Shown: positions 37,512 to 38,039 of the stretch, one piece after another
How positions within the stretch are numbered: position 1 is the stretch's first letter
Layout of the letters: every line of letters starts with the position of its first letter
IMG/VR virus record: IMGVR_UViG_3300029267_000930
Location: 1-38,039 of that record
Strand: one strand, 5' to 3'
DNA length: 38,039 nucleotides
Source of the DNA: a virus
Position numbers and translations under genes: made by a program
The notes under the pieces: model-generated
Told to the model about the DNA's origin: nothing
The model's database searches: none
What the model saw: the letters and a program-made list of their open reading frames with translations, nothing else

Positions 37512-38039
37512 TATCCGAACTTCAGGATCTTGGCGACCTGCGTCTCCTCATCGTTGGCATCTTCGACATGAGCCTTGAGCCCAGTTCGAGCTTGGGGGCT
37601 CATGCCAAAACGAGTCAGCACCTTATCGAGCTGGTCCCACGCTTTATTGCGAATGTCGACGGCTGGGTTTTTCTTTCTGATGTAGTAAACATTGTCACCG
37701 CCACCCCGTTGCTCATCGAGAACAAGACCGTTAGTGGCGATGTCCTCCACCGACTCCATATACATGTCCCAGGAGTCCGCACCGAGACGAAGTTGGAACC
37801 CATCAATCTTGGCGATTAACCCTGCATACAGAAGATTGCTGGAAACCACGTTCCAAAACGCCTGAGCTCGGGGAGTGAGATCGGGAGGCATGGTCGGAAG
37901 CTCTAGAGGCAAGCTGTCATCACCATGGCGATCCTTTCGGTGGGTGCCATTTTTCTTATGCTCAGTGACTGGTTTCTTCCGCTGAGGCAATTTGTCATCC
38001 AAAAAACGAACTTGCGAATCGCCAATAAACGTGCGCGTT
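37511..38039 (-). CDS. terS: Terminase small subunit, P27-like (5' end beyond window)
   Basis: At least 163 residues, with the P27-type pattern: TMPPDLTPRAQAFWNVVSSN, YAGLIAKIDGFQLRLGADSW, and a later VYYIRKKNPAVDIRNKAWDQ with the helical end LTRFGMSPQARTGLK. A TTG at 38002 is the first start within the window, but the frame stays open to the last base (TRTFIGDSQVRF), so the true start lies beyond. If the ends are joined, a GTG at 24-26 would begin the gene. It recognises the packaging site on phage DNA. Confidence 0.82.
   Translation of the reverse strand, partial: TRTFIGDSQVRFLDDKLPQRKKPVTEHKKNGTHRKDRHGDDSLPLELPTMPPDLTPRAQAFWNVVSSNLLYAGLIAKIDGFQLRLGADSWDMYMESVEDIATNGLVLDEQRGGGDNVYYIRKKNPAVDIRNKAWDQLDKVLTRFGMSPQARTGLKAHVEDANDEETQVAKILKFG

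Noticed and set aside
1-38039. tRNA, rRNA, CRISPR array or insertion sequence
   Set aside because: No cloverleaf, regular spaced repeats, transposase or terminal inverted repeats were seen on either strand by eye; a tRNA search program would settle the tRNA point.

Overview
The window reads as an almost complete, probably complete, 38 kb genome of a tailed (siphovirus-type, HK97-fold) bacteriophage. Practically every gene lies on the minus strand, in tightly coupled operons with ATGA, GTGA and TGATG overlaps. The host is most likely a planctomycete. The reasons are a glycosyltransferase with the Cys-rich amino-terminal region I associate with planctomycete glycosyltransferases, secreted trypsin/collagen-repeat and LamG/discoidin proteins, and moderate GC content. 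This is an inference from protein style, not from a marker gene. No rRNA, tRNA, CRISPR array, integrase or CI-like repressor was found.

Layout in the direction of transcription (descending coordinates). Late structural block: small terminase (38.0 kb, running off the window end), large terminase, HK97 portal, a 331-bp hairpin-rich gap, prohead protease, major capsid protein with its own promoter-like sequence and 3' hairpins, a small capsid-linked protein, a decoration-like protein with a signal peptide, connector, head closure, tail terminator, HK97-gp10-like protein, tail tube, tail assembly chaperone with a canonical -1 slippery site (AAAAAAC), short tape measure, tail-tip proteins including three related Cys-containing proteins, and a glycosyltransferase ending in a hairpin at 21.6 kb. 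Early block (21.47 to 7.0 kb): a sigma70-like promoter, an excisionase-type HTH gene that reads in frame into csrA, a MazG-like pyrophosphohydrolase, a small DnaA-C-terminal-like protein, a run of unknown small genes, a GIY-YIG-like protein, a YqaJ exonuclease, a lone plus-strand ribbon-helix-helix regulator, an SNF2-like helicase with an orphan DNA methyltransferase, a ParB-like protein, a DEAH helicase split into two coupled ORFs and interrupted by a 347-residue LAGLIDADG intein, and a VRR-NUC nuclease. Distal late block (6.9 kb to 60): DUF1353 protein, secreted endonuclease-like protein, secreted trypsin-like protease with collagen repeats, holin-like protein, LamG/discoidin receptor-binding candidate, baseplate-like protein and HNH endonuclease.

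Joining the window ends puts the HNH gene directly upstream of the small terminase in one uninterrupted frame, so the contig is probably circular or circularly permuted. The phage would then have two transcription units in one direction: early (21.5 to 7.0 kb) and late (6.9 kb through the junction to 21.6 kb). Lysis and host-recognition genes would precede the terminase, as the lysis genes do in lambda.

Points most worth a second look are the nested HTH-CsrA gene, the split and intein-bearing helicase, the palindromic repeat cluster between portal and protease, the absence of any recognisable peptidoglycan hydrolase next to a secreted protease and nuclease, and the programmed frameshift in the tail chaperone.
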